A stretch of 64,000 nucleotides of DNA from Pseudomonadales bacterium (GTDB lineage Bacteria > Pseudomonadota > Gammaproteobacteria > Pseudomonadales > IMCC2047). The position numbers and the translations under genes are program-made. The notes under the pieces were generated by a model that saw only the letters and a program-made list of their open reading frames with translations, was not told where the DNA came from and made no database searches. The stretch covers positions 1,962,571 through 2,026,570 of the forward strand of contig JACKNY010000001.1 in assembly GCA_024234615.1 (NCBI GenBank). The letters run 5' to 3'. This document shows positions 1 through 8,915 of this stretch, piece after piece; within the stretch, counting starts at the first letter, position 1, and each line of letters begins with the position of its first letter.

Positions 1-323
1 GGAATCTCAAACAAGATACCGATAAACGCCAAACCAAAAACAACCGCTGCAACAAATGCTTCGCGGCTCATCCAGGAAGTCCAGGGGTTAAAATAAACGT
101 TGATAAAACGCCACGGGCGACCAATTTCGAGCCACACCAGAGTTAAGCCCAGCGCAACAAAAAACAAAGCCAGTAACCCCACCATAAAATTAGGGTTGCC
201 GGGAAAACTAAAAGCGGCGACGAGAAACAATAAACCACTGCCCGTGCCACCAAACATGAAATTACCTGCGGCACGCCAATCCCAAACATCCTGCAAAACC
301 TTTCCAAAACTATGCTGTTGCAT
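1..323 (-). CDS. NrfD/DmsC-like membrane anchor subunit of the molybdoenzyme (3' end outside window)
   Basis: Reading the minus strand from the ATG at 323-321 gives an open frame to the window edge beginning MQQHSFGKVLQDVWDWRA. It has hydrophobic stretches at about residues 25-43 and 46-62, then NPWTSWMSRE at about 79-88, then another hydrophobic stretch. An NPWxSWMSRE motif after the second helix is typical of NrfD/DmsC/PsrC-type quinone-reactive anchors. The ATG overlaps the stop of the ferredoxin-type gene (ATGA), so the two are translationally coupled. The usual role is to pass electrons between the quinone pool and the iron-sulfur subunit. Only about 107 residues are visible; the family usually has 270-320. 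Confident at family level, not about the partner acceptor. Confidence 0.8.
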   Translation of the reverse strand, partial: MQQHSFGKVLQDVWDWRAAGNFMFGGTGSGLLFLVAAFSFPGNPNFMVGLLALFFVALGLTLVWLEIGRPWRFINVYFNPWTSWMSREAFVAAVVFGLAFIGILFEI

Positions 324-973
324 CATTCCGCTCCATCCCAAAGATAGTAGAATCCGGGATCCGTTCCCAACTCCTCATGCATCCGGAAATGGGGATTTTC
401 GTCAACCAATTTGGACACATTACTCTCTTCATCTTCGATATCACCGAAATGCAGTGCTCCGGCAATACAGGCGTTCGCACAGGCCGGTGTTGCATCGGGA
501 TCAATACCGGGTATGAGCCCCTTCTCTTTACCGGAGTCCACTTTGTCAGAGCAAAAATTACATTTCATCGCTACGTTGATGCGCGCCTCATCAAAGCGCT
601 CGGCTTCATTTTCGGTAGGCTTATCGCCAAAAGCAAAACTGGGTTTGCTGACTTTGTAGCGTGCTTGATAGGGACAGGCCACGAAACAATAAGCACAGCC
701 GATGCAGATATCGTAGTCAATGGTGACAATGCCATCATCACGCTTTCCGGTCGCGGTACTGGGGCAAACTTCCATGCAGGGTGGTTCAGCGCAATGTTGA
801 CATCCCACGGGCATAAAAATCCGATCGACATCGGGATATTCACCGACTTCCACATCCAGTACTTTCCGCCATTGCACACCAGGCGGGGTCGCATTGGTAT
901 GTTTGCATGCCGCCGTACAAGTTTGGCAACCCACACACCGATTTAAATCCGCCACCATTACGTAACGTGTCAT
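323..973 (-). CDS. 4Fe-4S ferredoxin-type electron-transfer subunit (DmsB/PadC-like)
   Basis: 216 residues with four cysteine clusters: CVGCQTCTAAC at 13-23, CQHCAEPPCMEVCP near 59-72, CIGCAYCFVACP near 90-101, and CNFCSD near 137 paired with CANAC near 166. This is the four-cubane layout of DmsB, NrfC and PsrB-type subunits. It carries electrons between the molybdenum catalytic subunit and the membrane anchor. No signal peptide is present, as expected for a subunit that docks in the cytoplasm. It lies last but one in the minus-strand operon, after the AhpD-like gene, and its stop overlaps the anchor's start. Family assignment is firm; the link to phenylacetyl-CoA-type oxidoreductases (PadBCD) is inferred from the operon. 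Confidence 0.88.
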   Translation of the reverse strand: MTRYVMVADLNRCVGCQTCTAACKHTNATPPGVQWRKVLDVEVGEYPDVDRIFMPVGCQHCAEPPCMEVCPSTATGKRDDGIVTIDYDICIGCAYCFVACPYQARYKVSKPSFAFGDKPTENEAERFDEARINVAMKCNFCSDKVDSGKEKGLIPGIDPDATPACANACIAGALHFGDIEDEESNVSKLVDENPHFRMHEELGTDPGFYYLWDGAE

Positions 974-1035
974 TAATACTTCCTCGTTTCCAAAATCGAT
1001 TCGCTGAATTATTGAGCCTTAATCGGCGTCGTTTC

Positions 1036-1563
1036 TCAGACGTATCCTTTATTCACAATGTCATCGATATGTTGCGCGCGCTTACCGGTCCATTTACTGC
1101 TCAGGCCGTAACTCAGGGTCATTCGGTTCGCAAGATTAAATAATCCACACACGGCGATAGCATCTTCCAGGGCTTTTTCAGTCCAGCCAGCCGCCACGAC
1201 ATTCGCTACATCCTCGGCGCTCATTTTCTGAGGGGTTAGCGTTAATTTACGTACAAAGTGCAGAAGCGGTTTGAGTTTGTCATCAACCCGTGCACTATCG
1301 ATATCTGAGAGTAGTTCTTCCACTACCTCATTCGAAAAACCAAAGGCCTCAGCAACTTTGCTGTGTGCGCTGTAGCAATAAATACTTCCTGTTGTGCCTG
1401 AAACGATGGCGGCAATAAGCTCTCTCTCATTGGCGGTCAGTTCGGAGGACTCCCCTCGCATGACATCTTGGCAATAGTCTTTAAAGCCCTTATAACGTTC
1501 AGGCCGAGCGCTAAAAACGTCTTCTAATACCGTACCATCAGGAAAATAACTCAAATAACTCAT
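1036..1563 (-). CDS. AhpD/carboxymuconolactone-decarboxylase-like protein, one Cys of the CxxC lost
   Basis: 175-residue all-helical protein of the peroxidase-related AhpD fold. The core motif, normally C-x-x-C-x3-H, reads S60-I-Y-C63-Y-S-A-H67, so the first cysteine is serine while the second cysteine and the histidine remain. A classic AhpD thiol-peroxidase cycle needs both cysteines, so activity is doubtful or different. The gene sits between the molybdopterin subunit and the ferredoxin subunit of one operon, an unusual position suggesting a role with the oxidoreductase, for example protection or substrate handling (inference). A second AhpD-like protein lies at 41199 in an unrelated cluster and has lost both cysteines. 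Confidence 0.75.
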   Translation of the reverse strand: MSYLSYFPDGTVLEDVFSARPERYKGFKDYCQDVMRGESSELTANERELIAAIVSGTTGSIYCYSAHSKVAEAFGFSNEVVEELLSDIDSARVDDKLKPLLHFVRKLTLTPQKMSAEDVANVVAAGWTEKALEDAIAVCGLFNLANRMTLSYGLSSKWTGKRAQHIDDIVNKGYV

Positions 1564-1600
1564 ATTCTTTCTCTCCTACTTCTTTCAATAGTAAAAATTT

Positions 1601-4348
1601 TTAGAGCTTACGAATGCTCACTCTTACCAAATCGGTGCCGGACCCCATGGCATCGGTTAGCTCTAGCGAAATGGGTGTTAGGTCATTCAAGTTCGGAATA
1701 TCCATATCCTTGGCAATCGGCGTAATCCAGTGATTAAACTTACCCACAGCTAAAAGAGTGTCTGGGCGAATTCCCTGGCGTAACACAAGTTTTCCTGATG
1801 CGGAGCGAAGCGAAGAGGTCAGTTCAACCCGATCGCCCTCTTGCAGACCCAGTTTTGCTGCTGCCTGAGCATTCATCACGAGCCCGGAATGGCCCGCCAC
1901 ATTGTCCGCCAGCTCCTTAATCAGCTGTAAACTCAGATTGGATCCCCAGGCATATTGCATGGAGTTTGCTGTCACTAACCAAAAGGGGAATTCTTCCGGT
2001 TTTTTACCGCTGCGCAGAATACCTTGCTCCCAGATTTTCGGAAAATCCCGCCATTCGGGAAATGCTTCGTACTCTGCCAGTTGGTCATCCCACCAATGGA
2101 TGTCTTTTTCATGCAGGCGATTTCCCAACTGCTGGCCAACACGTAGGTAACGTTCCTGATAGGGCATTTCAAAGCGTAAATTTAAGGACTTCATACGCGG
2201 GTAAAGATACCAATTGAGCTGCGAATATGGCCCAAACTTAAAGCCGTGCTCTTTATACCAAGCAAGGCCATCGGTCTCTGTGCCATCGGTTAGTTCGGCA
2301 CTGGCGGCCTTGCAAATTCGGTCCCACACTTCATCGACGCTATGCTCAATAGTCTCGTCGAGACTAAAATCATAGTTTTCCCCCTTGAGCCTGACACCCG
2401 CCAAGCCTTTATTGATCATTTTGTTATACAGGGGAAGCAAGCCCGTGCGTTTGGCCAGTTCTTGCGAAATCTCTGTAAAGTCTTTCGCTTCTCCCGGCGG
2501 ACTTACGACTGGCTGGCGTAAACCGAAACCCTTATGGCGCCAAAACTGCTCCATGGTATTGGTGCTTCCCATGCGAATTAGCTGAGTACTTTCCAGGTCC
2601 ATCGCATCCGGCAACAGGATATCTGCCATATAATTGGTTTCATCAAGCGTATAGGCAAAAGCCACGGTAAATGGGTAGGCCGCCATTTTTCGAGTAACAC
2701 CGGGCGTATCCCAGCTAGAAACACCTGGATTAGTACGATAAACAATCCAGACTCCCGGCAAGGTAAAAGGCGGCAAATGCTGCGCTGGTTCATCCTGAAA
2801 TAACCAGGGCAAATGCGTTGGCCCTAACGCCTGACTGGAAGCGCCATCACCGACTAAAGGTATCAAGACATTGTAAGCGTTACGGCATTTTGGCTTGTCC
2901 GTCCAATTCTCCTTATCGGTGGGATTAAAATTAAGATTCATAAAGCCATCATCACCAGGATGGACACTATCTACTCGGTTCGCCGGACGATTCAGCGTCG
3001 TAGACGTTCCGATAGTACCGCCAGGTACTTCCAGACCACCAACCAGAGTAGCCAAAACCGTGCGCGCCCAAACACAGGGGTAAGCACCCCAGCCGTTATT
3101 AACACTTTTTCCAAGCACTACGGATACCGGGCGCAACGGCAGGACTTCACCGTCAATTTCGATAGTTTCACCTATCTTTGCGTGGCTAAGAAAGTCATTG
3201 GCTATCCGTCGAATAACATCTTCCTTGATATCACAAATGCCGGCAGCCCAATTAGGGGTATACGCCTTAACATGCTCTTTTAACGCACTGAAGGCAGTAC
3301 CGCACTTTACTTGCCTATGTTGCCAACACTCATCGTCCGGCCCCAGTTCAATAGCATCTATTTGATACTCTCCTTCTAAGGCGGGTGAAATTCCTTTCAT
3401 ATTTTGAGGTACCGCGCCTCCGGTGTTGAGGTCCCAGACCAAGGGCTCTCGACTTTCGGGGTCACGCAGGTAATAACCATTTGGTCCTAGCAGATAGGGA
3501 GAGGCTGTCCGGTCTCTTAAAAAAGGCACGTCAAGCTCAGCTGTTTCGTGCTCGAACAACAGCACATGAATTATCGCGAATAAAAAGGCCGGATCAGTTT
3601 TCGGTTTAATCGGTACCCATTCCGCCGCCACGCCGCCGGTAACGGACAAGTGTGGTTCAACCTGAATGCGTTTCATCCCACGAGCACGGGCATCGGCATT
3701 GCGCGAAACACCAATGACGCCAGTAGAGACTTCAACATTAGCACCTAACGAAATGACGTAGTCACAGTAGGGCATATCTGCGGTAACAGTGAAACTGCGA
3801 TGCCAAAATTCACCAAACAAATGTTCGGAGTGGTAGCATTTAATGCCTTGCCCTGCCCCAATACCGTAATCGATCGGACCCCAGGCCGCTAAAAAAGGAA
3901 TGAAAGTTCCCATATGTGAAACCGGTGTTGCCGCCTCACCAAAACTCGCTGCTAGGCGTGGATACCCGGATTCATCCAACAAACCCTTCTCTCGAATCCC
4001 ATTCAGTTTTTCCGCAATAATCTCATAAGCCTCATCCCAGGAAATTGGCTCAAATCCTGGATTCTGGTCGCGTCCTTTTTTGGGGTTGGTGCGACGCATC
4101 GGGGTAGTGATTCGGTTCGGATTGTAGCTTTTTTGAACAAGTCCAAAGGCTTTAACACAAACCCTGCCATTGGCGGGGTGCATTCCCGCTGCATCAAAAT
4201 TCGGTTGCACGCAGGTGGCTACGCCATCTTCGACGGTGACTTTGAGTAAATCTGGACCAGCGTTGCACTGAAAACAAAACGTCGGTACAAATTTTCGTTG
4301 TTTACGACGATTTTTATTTTCCTCAGTTGACGTAATGATTTTGGCCAT
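1601..4348 (-). CDS. Molybdopterin oxidoreductase catalytic subunit, phenylacetyl-CoA:acceptor oxidoreductase (PadB)-like
   Basis: 915 residues of the DMSO-reductase superfamily: N-terminal iron-sulfur region (C25, C28, C64), the PISWDEAYEII signature near 103-113, and a C-terminal MopB domain with NSMQYAWGSN and the NAQAAAKLGLQEGDRVEL dinucleotide-binding stretch near 850. The iron-sulfur ligand normally four residues after C28 is replaced by proline/aspartate (NAGPD). There is no Tat signal, so the enzyme should be cytoplasmic, which suits a CoA-thioester substrate. The upstream gene is an acyl-CoA ligase, followed by AhpD-like, FeS and anchor genes: the layout expected of a PadBCD-like enzyme that oxidises an activated acid and reduces quinone. 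The substrate cannot be read from sequence; other branches of the superfamily remain possible. Confidence 0.8.
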   Translation of the reverse strand: MAKIITSTEENKNRRKQRKFVPTFCFQCNAGPDLLKVTVEDGVATCVQPNFDAAGMHPANGRVCVKAFGLVQKSYNPNRITTPMRRTNPKKGRDQNPGFEPISWDEAYEIIAEKLNGIREKGLLDESGYPRLAASFGEAATPVSHMGTFIPFLAAWGPIDYGIGAGQGIKCYHSEHLFGEFWHRSFTVTADMPYCDYVISLGANVEVSTGVIGVSRNADARARGMKRIQVEPHLSVTGGVAAEWVPIKPKTDPAFLFAIIHVLLFEHETAELDVPFLRDRTASPYLLGPNGYYLRDPESREPLVWDLNTGGAVPQNMKGISPALEGEYQIDAIELGPDDECWQHRQVKCGTAFSALKEHVKAYTPNWAAGICDIKEDVIRRIANDFLSHAKIGETIEIDGEVLPLRPVSVVLGKSVNNGWGAYPCVWARTVLATLVGGLEVPGGTIGTSTTLNRPANRVDSVHPGDDGFMNLNFNPTDKENWTDKPKCRNAYNVLIPLVGDGASSQALGPTHLPWLFQDEPAQHLPPFTLPGVWIVYRTNPGVSSWDTPGVTRKMAAYPFTVAFAYTLDETNYMADILLPDAMDLESTQLIRMGSTNTMEQFWRHKGFGLRQPVVSPPGEAKDFTEISQELAKRTGLLPLYNKMINKGLAGVRLKGENYDFSLDETIEHSVDEVWDRICKAASAELTDGTETDGLAWYKEHGFKFGPYSQLNWYLYPRMKSLNLRFEMPYQERYLRVGQQLGNRLHEKDIHWWDDQLAEYEAFPEWRDFPKIWEQGILRSGKKPEEFPFWLVTANSMQYAWGSNLSLQLIKELADNVAGHSGLVMNAQAAAKLGLQEGDRVELTSSLRSASGKLVLRQGIRPDTLLAVGKFNHWITPIAKDMDIPNLNDLTPISLELTDAMGSGTDLVRVSIRKL

Positions 4349-4375
4349 ACAGCAAACTCCCGTTATACAAAGTGA

Positions 4376-5923
4376 TTATGCAACTGAACCTAAATAGTGG
4401 CCGCGCAGGTCTCGCTTCAATACTTTGCCCACGGCGTTTTTGGGTAGCTCATCGATAAAAAATACGATGCGGGGAATCTTGTAGCCACCAATCATTCCTC
4501 TGCAATGTTGAATAACGTCCGCTTCCGTTAGCGCATCGCCCGCACGTCGTACTATTGCAGCTACCAACGCCTCTCCGAAAAGATCATCGGGAATACCGAA
4601 AACGGCTGCTTCGAGAACGCTATGATGTGCGCAAAGCACGGCTTCGACCTCGCCCGTATAAACATTTTCTCCACCCGTGATAACCATGTCTTTTTTACGA
4701 TCCAACAGATACAGATACCCTTCTTCATCGACCTTGCCCACATCTCCTGTGCGGAACCAGCCATTACTGAAGACTTCGTCGGTTTCTTTCGGTAAATTAA
4801 GGTAACCCTTGGCGATTTGCAGTCCTTTACAAACTACTTCTGCGACCTGCCCGATCGGCATTTCATTATCGTTATCATCCAGTATTCGCACTTCAGTACC
4901 GACTACTGGTTGCCCTGCCGATTTCCAGCGCTCAACATAGCCAGATTCATCTTCCTCACCCTCACGCCGAAGACAGGAAAGCGTCACCATGGGGGATGTT
5001 TCGGTGAGCCCATAGCCATGCCAAATATCAGTTTTGGCAAACCCTTCCAACGCACGCTTAATCCACTTTGGTGTCATTGGTGCGGATCCAAAGACAAACT
5101 GTTTAAGGCTTGAGATATCAAATTCCGAGAAACCCTCCTCCTCGAGAATCATAATAATGAGAGTAGGAGGAATCATCGTTACCGTAATTTGGTATTTGTC
5201 TATTGCTTCCAGAATGCCACGCGCGGTTGGCTTGGCGATGTAATAATGCGCGGCGCCCTTCAGCGTAAAAGCATTCGCCACCATATCCGCAGTGTGAAAC
5301 ATTGGGGCAATGTGAAGATACCTGTCGTCACACTCAGGGTTCATACAATTCGCAATTTGAACAGCATTCCCAGCCAAGTTACGATGGGTTAACCGCACCC
5401 CTTTACTACGCCCGGTAGTGCCACCGGTATAGAACAGTATTGCATCATCGCCTTCTTCAGCCTGGCATGGAGCAACTGGTTCTGCATCGGAAAGCAGCGC
5501 CTCGTATTGCAGCCAGGGCACCTCAGCCGAATTTGCAGACAGATAAATAGCATTATCAGCCCAAGGCTTGATTGCATTATCATGAAGAATGCCAGATAAC
5601 GAATCTTCAACAATCAATAGTTTGCTGCCAGAATCTTCCAAAATAAACGTAACTTCCGGAACGGCGAGACGATAATTAATAGGCACCGCAACTGCACCCA
5701 AAAAGTACCCGGCATAAATCAGCTCCGCCTGCCTGAAGGAGTTATGACTGATGATCGCAAAATGATCACCCTGACCAATTCCCAACTTAGCAATAGCCGC
5801 AGCCGCACGGGAAACACGATCATAAAATTCGGCCCAGCTATACTCGCGATCATTATCGATGATGGCAGTTCGATGACCGTATAATCTTCGTGCACGGTCC
5901 AAAACTGACGTCATAGTTAGCAT
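4376..5923 (-). CDS. AMP-forming acyl-CoA ligase (class I adenylate-forming enzyme)
   Basis: 515 residues. The phosphate-binding loop YTGGTTGRSKGVRLTH lies at about 165-180, the GYGLTETSP motif near 298, the hinge region RTGDVGKVDEEGYLYLLDRKKD near 391-412, and the C-terminal PKNAVGKVLKRDL with catalytic lysine near 495. It activates a carboxylic acid to acyl-AMP and then acyl-CoA. It is the first gene of the minus-strand operon with the molybdoenzyme (28-base gap), so it probably makes that enzyme's CoA-thioester substrate. Two in-frame ATGs (5923, 5914) are possible starts and neither has a strong ribosome site. The chain-length or aromatic specificity cannot be decided here. Confidence 0.88.
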   Translation of the reverse strand: MLTMTSVLDRARRLYGHRTAIIDNDREYSWAEFYDRVSRAAAAIAKLGIGQGDHFAIISHNSFRQAELIYAGYFLGAVAVPINYRLAVPEVTFILEDSGSKLLIVEDSLSGILHDNAIKPWADNAIYLSANSAEVPWLQYEALLSDAEPVAPCQAEEGDDAILFYTGGTTGRSKGVRLTHRNLAGNAVQIANCMNPECDDRYLHIAPMFHTADMVANAFTLKGAAHYYIAKPTARGILEAIDKYQITVTMIPPTLIIMILEEEGFSEFDISSLKQFVFGSAPMTPKWIKRALEGFAKTDIWHGYGLTETSPMVTLSCLRREGEEDESGYVERWKSAGQPVVGTEVRILDDNDNEMPIGQVAEVVCKGLQIAKGYLNLPKETDEVFSNGWFRTGDVGKVDEEGYLYLLDRKKDMVITGGENVYTGEVEAVLCAHHSVLEAAVFGIPDDLFGEALVAAIVRRAGDALTEADVIQHCRGMIGGYKIPRIVFFIDELPKNAVGKVLKRDLRGHYLGSVA

Positions 5924-5963
5924 TTTTTATAACCCCTATATTTCAAATGAATAAAACCCCAGC

Positions 5964-6003
5964 AAAAAATAAGGGCTGAGAAACTATTGCTAATTTCCCA
6001 GCC
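5964..6003 (-). terminator. Rho-independent terminator after the first TonB receptor gene
   Basis: On the minus strand GGCTGGGAAA (6003-5994) pairs with TTTCTCAGCC (5983-5974) with one mismatch and a 10-base loop, followed by CTTATTTTTT. It lies 14 bases past the receptor stop and separates that gene from the ligase operon, which must therefore have its own promoter in 5924-5963. Confidence 0.75.
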
Positions 6004-6017
6004 GGGCTGCTTATCTA

Positions 6018-8291
6018 CTAGAAGTTACGTGTAATAGAGAGTGACCATTCGCGCGGTCGCGCCCACAGTGCTTCCGAATAGCCAATACTTGGGTTGTTAT
6101 AGGCGGAAGTGAAATAATCTTCATCGGTTAGGTTAGTAACCCCCAAAACCGCCTGCCAGTCACCGTTATTGTCCCGGAAGGTAATACTGGCATTGATGAC
6201 ATCAAAACTATCCTGAACGATATTGGCGGAATTGATGGTGTTGTTATATACCTTGCTGCGATAAGACCAATTCACTCTGGGTGTTAACGTACCTAATTCA
6301 CCCAATGAAATATCGTAATAGAGGCTCGCATTCGCGGTCCATTCCGGTGTGTTTGCAAACTCTTTATCCGTGGTAATTTCGCTGGCCGCTGCAGATACCG
6401 TGGTATATTCCGCATCCAAGTAGCCCATCCCAGCATCAAGCCCCATGTTTTCGGTTAACAGCGCCTTTAACTCAAGCTCGAAGCCTTTAATTTCCGCTTC
6501 GGCAGCATTTCTGGTTGAAGAGCCAATACCGTCTTGTACCAACACTTGCATATCTGAATAATCGGTAAAGAAAACTGCCGCATTGAGCCGGGCGCGACGA
6601 TTAAACAGGTCAGCTTTCATGCCTAACTCATAAACTTCAACAAACTCTGGAACAAAAAATGGGATATCTTTACGCCCAGGAAATACTCTCTGAGTAAAAC
6701 CACCACTCTTGAAGCCCTCTGAATAGGTAAAATAAGTCATTACCTCTTCACTCCAGCGATAGGAGAAATTAATCATAGGAGTAACCTCCTCGATAGATAC
6801 CTCTCCTTCAACAAAGGGCAACAATCTTGTACCCAAAGGAACACCCAGGAACCCGCTGTTTGTTACGAATGTATCCGGCGTAAACCTTTTCGTTTCATCG
6901 GAATAACGCAAACCAGCTGTCACACTAAAATTATCGGTAATATCGAAAGTCAGCTGAGTAAAAATGGCCGAACTATCGTTTTCAATATCGCCGCCACTTT
7001 GAAATTCAATGATGGAGGTGCGGATGTCGTTAACATCAGTACCTTCTTCTTCAAAGTAATAAAGGCCAACAATCCAATTAAGCCGATCATCAATAGCGAC
7101 ACCTGTCAGTTGAAACTCCTGGCTAAATTGCTCTTGCTCCATATCATTTTCGGTTTCAAAAATGATATGAGGGGAACCGTCGGCATCACGATAAAACTGT
7201 GCTTCCATTTCCCGATAAGAGGTGATTGATTTAACTGCCCCCCAACCGAGATCATATTCAACCGTTAAGCCTGCACCGGTCACGTCATAATCTGAGCGTG
7301 ATTCGGAGGAGGCCCAGGTTTTATCACGCCCAACCAACCACTGCTCGTTATAACAGGCCGGATTGCTCAATGAGCCGGGAGCCGGAGCACAACTGCCACC
7401 AACGATGACATTATTAAATAGCCCTGAAAATGGCATGGCAGTTCCATTTATACCAATTAGCGTATTGGGCGCTGTTTCTTCTCTCGCTTTAGACACATCT
7501 ACAGCGAAATTTGCCTCAAGGGCATCGCTAGGCATCCATTGGAAGCTAGCGCGGGCCGATATACTGTCGTCATCTCCCAACTCCTTTCCATCAAACAGCC
7601 GCTTTACATAACCATCTCGCTTCTTGGTCGCAACTGAGAACTTTGAATGTACAGTTTCCGATAATGGAATATCCACACTTCCCTTGAAATCCATCCGGTT
7701 ATCGTCACCCACTGTCAGCCCCACTTTCCCACCAAATTCTTCTGCCGGTTTTTTGCTCACCAAACTAATAGCACCACCGATGGTATTGCGACCAAATAAG
7801 GTACCCTGAGGCCCTCGCAATACCTCCACACGTTCAAGGTCCAATAGATCTAGAACTCCACCGACAGATCGGGCGATATAAACGCCGTCAACATAAAGAC
7901 CAACACCGGGATCTGTGGTAAAACTGAAATCAAGCTGACCGATACCACGTATAAATATCGATGATGCAACGTTACTGCCGGAGATCGGCGCTGCTGTATC
8001 AAATACGAGGTTCGGAGTGGAAGCACCTATACCGGAAAGATCATCCATTTGCCGAGCTTCTAAATCCTCTCCGCTAAATGCACTGATAGCAATTGGTGCG
8101 TCTTGCAGCCCTTCCTCTCGCTTACGGGCCGTCACTACGACTTCTTCCAACATTAATCGTGGCTTGCTTGAGCCGCCATCCGCTGCACTCACACCAACAC
8201 TGGTTAAGGCTACGCTTTGACCGATAGCAAAAGCGAGCCAATAAAATTTTTGTTTTTTACACGCAAAGCTACTGTACTTACTAATTTTCAT
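6018..8291 (-). CDS. TonB-dependent outer-membrane receptor
   Basis: 757 residues. An N-terminal export signal is followed by the TonB-box-like LEEVVVTARKREEGLQDAP near 48-66 and a plug domain with IRGIGQLDF, GVGLYVDGVYIARSVGG and LRGPQGTLFGRNTIGGAI. A 22-strand-type beta barrel follows, ending in RPREWSLSITRNF with the terminal Phe expected by the outer-membrane assembly machinery. It imports a specific ligand using proton-motive force through TonB. It is close kin to the receptor at 14675-16972. Its promoter region carries a doubled copy of the shared TCAGCATACTGA element. A receptor within this island suggests a substrate too large or too hydrophobic for porins; the ligand is unknown. Confidence 0.93.
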   Translation of the reverse strand: MKISKYSSFACKKQKFYWLAFAIGQSVALTSVGVSAADGGSSKPRLMLEEVVVTARKREEGLQDAPIAISAFSGEDLEARQMDDLSGIGASTPNLVFDTAAPISGSNVASSIFIRGIGQLDFSFTTDPGVGLYVDGVYIARSVGGVLDLLDLERVEVLRGPQGTLFGRNTIGGAISLVSKKPAEEFGGKVGLTVGDDNRMDFKGSVDIPLSETVHSKFSVATKKRDGYVKRLFDGKELGDDDSISARASFQWMPSDALEANFAVDVSKAREETAPNTLIGINGTAMPFSGLFNNVIVGGSCAPAPGSLSNPACYNEQWLVGRDKTWASSESRSDYDVTGAGLTVEYDLGWGAVKSITSYREMEAQFYRDADGSPHIIFETENDMEQEQFSQEFQLTGVAIDDRLNWIVGLYYFEEEGTDVNDIRTSIIEFQSGGDIENDSSAIFTQLTFDITDNFSVTAGLRYSDETKRFTPDTFVTNSGFLGVPLGTRLLPFVEGEVSIEEVTPMINFSYRWSEEVMTYFTYSEGFKSGGFTQRVFPGRKDIPFFVPEFVEVYELGMKADLFNRRARLNAAVFFTDYSDMQVLVQDGIGSSTRNAAEAEIKGFELELKALLTENMGLDAGMGYLDAEYTTVSAAASEITTDKEFANTPEWTANASLYYDISLGELGTLTPRVNWSYRSKVYNNTINSANIVQDSFDVINASITFRDNNGDWQAVLGVTNLTDEDYFTSAYNNPSIGYSEALWARPREWSLSITRNF

Positions 8292-8334
8292 TTGCCCCTA
8301 CCCTCTTTAATCAACCATTACGCTGAGACAATAA

Positions 8335-8361
8335 ACAGTATAATTATTTTCAGCATACTGA
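8335..8361. promoter_or_regulatory. Putative operator pair upstream of the first TonB receptor
   Basis: TCAGCATACTGA at 8350-8361 is preceded exactly 15 bases upstream by a weaker match, ACAGTATAATTA at 8335-8346 (9 of 12 to TCAGTATACTGA). It lies 44-70 bases upstream of the receptor start. The same element occurs at four other promoter positions in the island, so it is probably the site of the cluster's MarR or AraC regulator. Confidence 0.55.
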
Positions 8362-8565
8362 GTATTAGCCTACAGCAACCCCATCCATGTCTTTTACTTC
8401 AGCGAATATCACTTCCTTGTATTCACCCCACACCAATCTTATTCGACTTTATAACAACTGCATCATAACAACTGCATCAATAAGACTGTCCCACTTTTAC
8501 AACAAATTACGTTGCGACAACTCATTACCGTATCAACAAAAACAAAACCATTGTCGATACTTTGA

Positions 8566-8592
8566 ATAGTATACTGATTATCAGCACTATTT
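8566..8592. promoter_or_regulatory. Putative operator pair in the divergent control region
   Basis: ATAGTATACTGA at 8566-8577 and TCAGCACTATTT at 8581-8592 again begin 15 bases apart. The first matches 10 of 12 positions of TCAGTATACTGA; the second keeps only the left half TCAGCA. It sits midway between the receptor and transporter genes. Confidence 0.45.
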
Positions 8593-8773
8593 CTAATAAT
8601 ATTTATCGATGATAAAATTAATCAATAGACTTGATTAGTATTAAGTAAAAATCACTCTATAATACAGCTCAAAGAATCACTCTTAAGCCTGCAAATAATG
8701 CATTCCATGAAAAGCACCCTTAAAAACATACTTAAAAACTCACCTGGAATTATTATCGCTAACTTAATTATTA

Positions 8774-8787
8774 ATCAGTATACTGAT
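8774..8787. promoter_or_regulatory. Perfect 14-bp palindrome, putative operator upstream of the transporter
   Basis: ATCAGTATACTGAT is perfectly self-complementary and is the most symmetrical copy of the shared element. Such symmetry suits a homodimeric MarR-type protein. It lies about 130 bases upstream of the transporter start. Confidence 0.55.
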
Positions 8788-8915
8788 GCTTTTTGCTAAT
8801 ATCAACACCCATAACGACAGCGTTTACACAGATAGGTTCGCTTAACTGTACGCGCTTTCACCAGACCGGATCACTCCGCGAAATACCGGTCAACCACAAA
8901 GGAGGCCCGCTAGTT

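Larger units (their letters stand above)
8292..8915. other. Divergent AT-rich control region, no gene
   Basis: This 624-base stretch separates the minus-strand receptor from the plus-strand transporter. It is AT-rich and holds three clusters of the island's shared operator (listed separately). The short frames present have no ribosome sites or recognisable proteins, so I call no gene. Confidence 0.7.

Noticed and set aside
377..946. 190-codon plus-strand frame at the left end.
   Set aside because: Lies opposite the ferredoxin subunit, whose four cysteine clusters prove the coding strand.
8217..8569. Two plus-strand frames before the transporter.
   Set aside because: Composition is that of AT-rich intergenic DNA, one overlaps the receptor's signal sequence, and operators lie within them.
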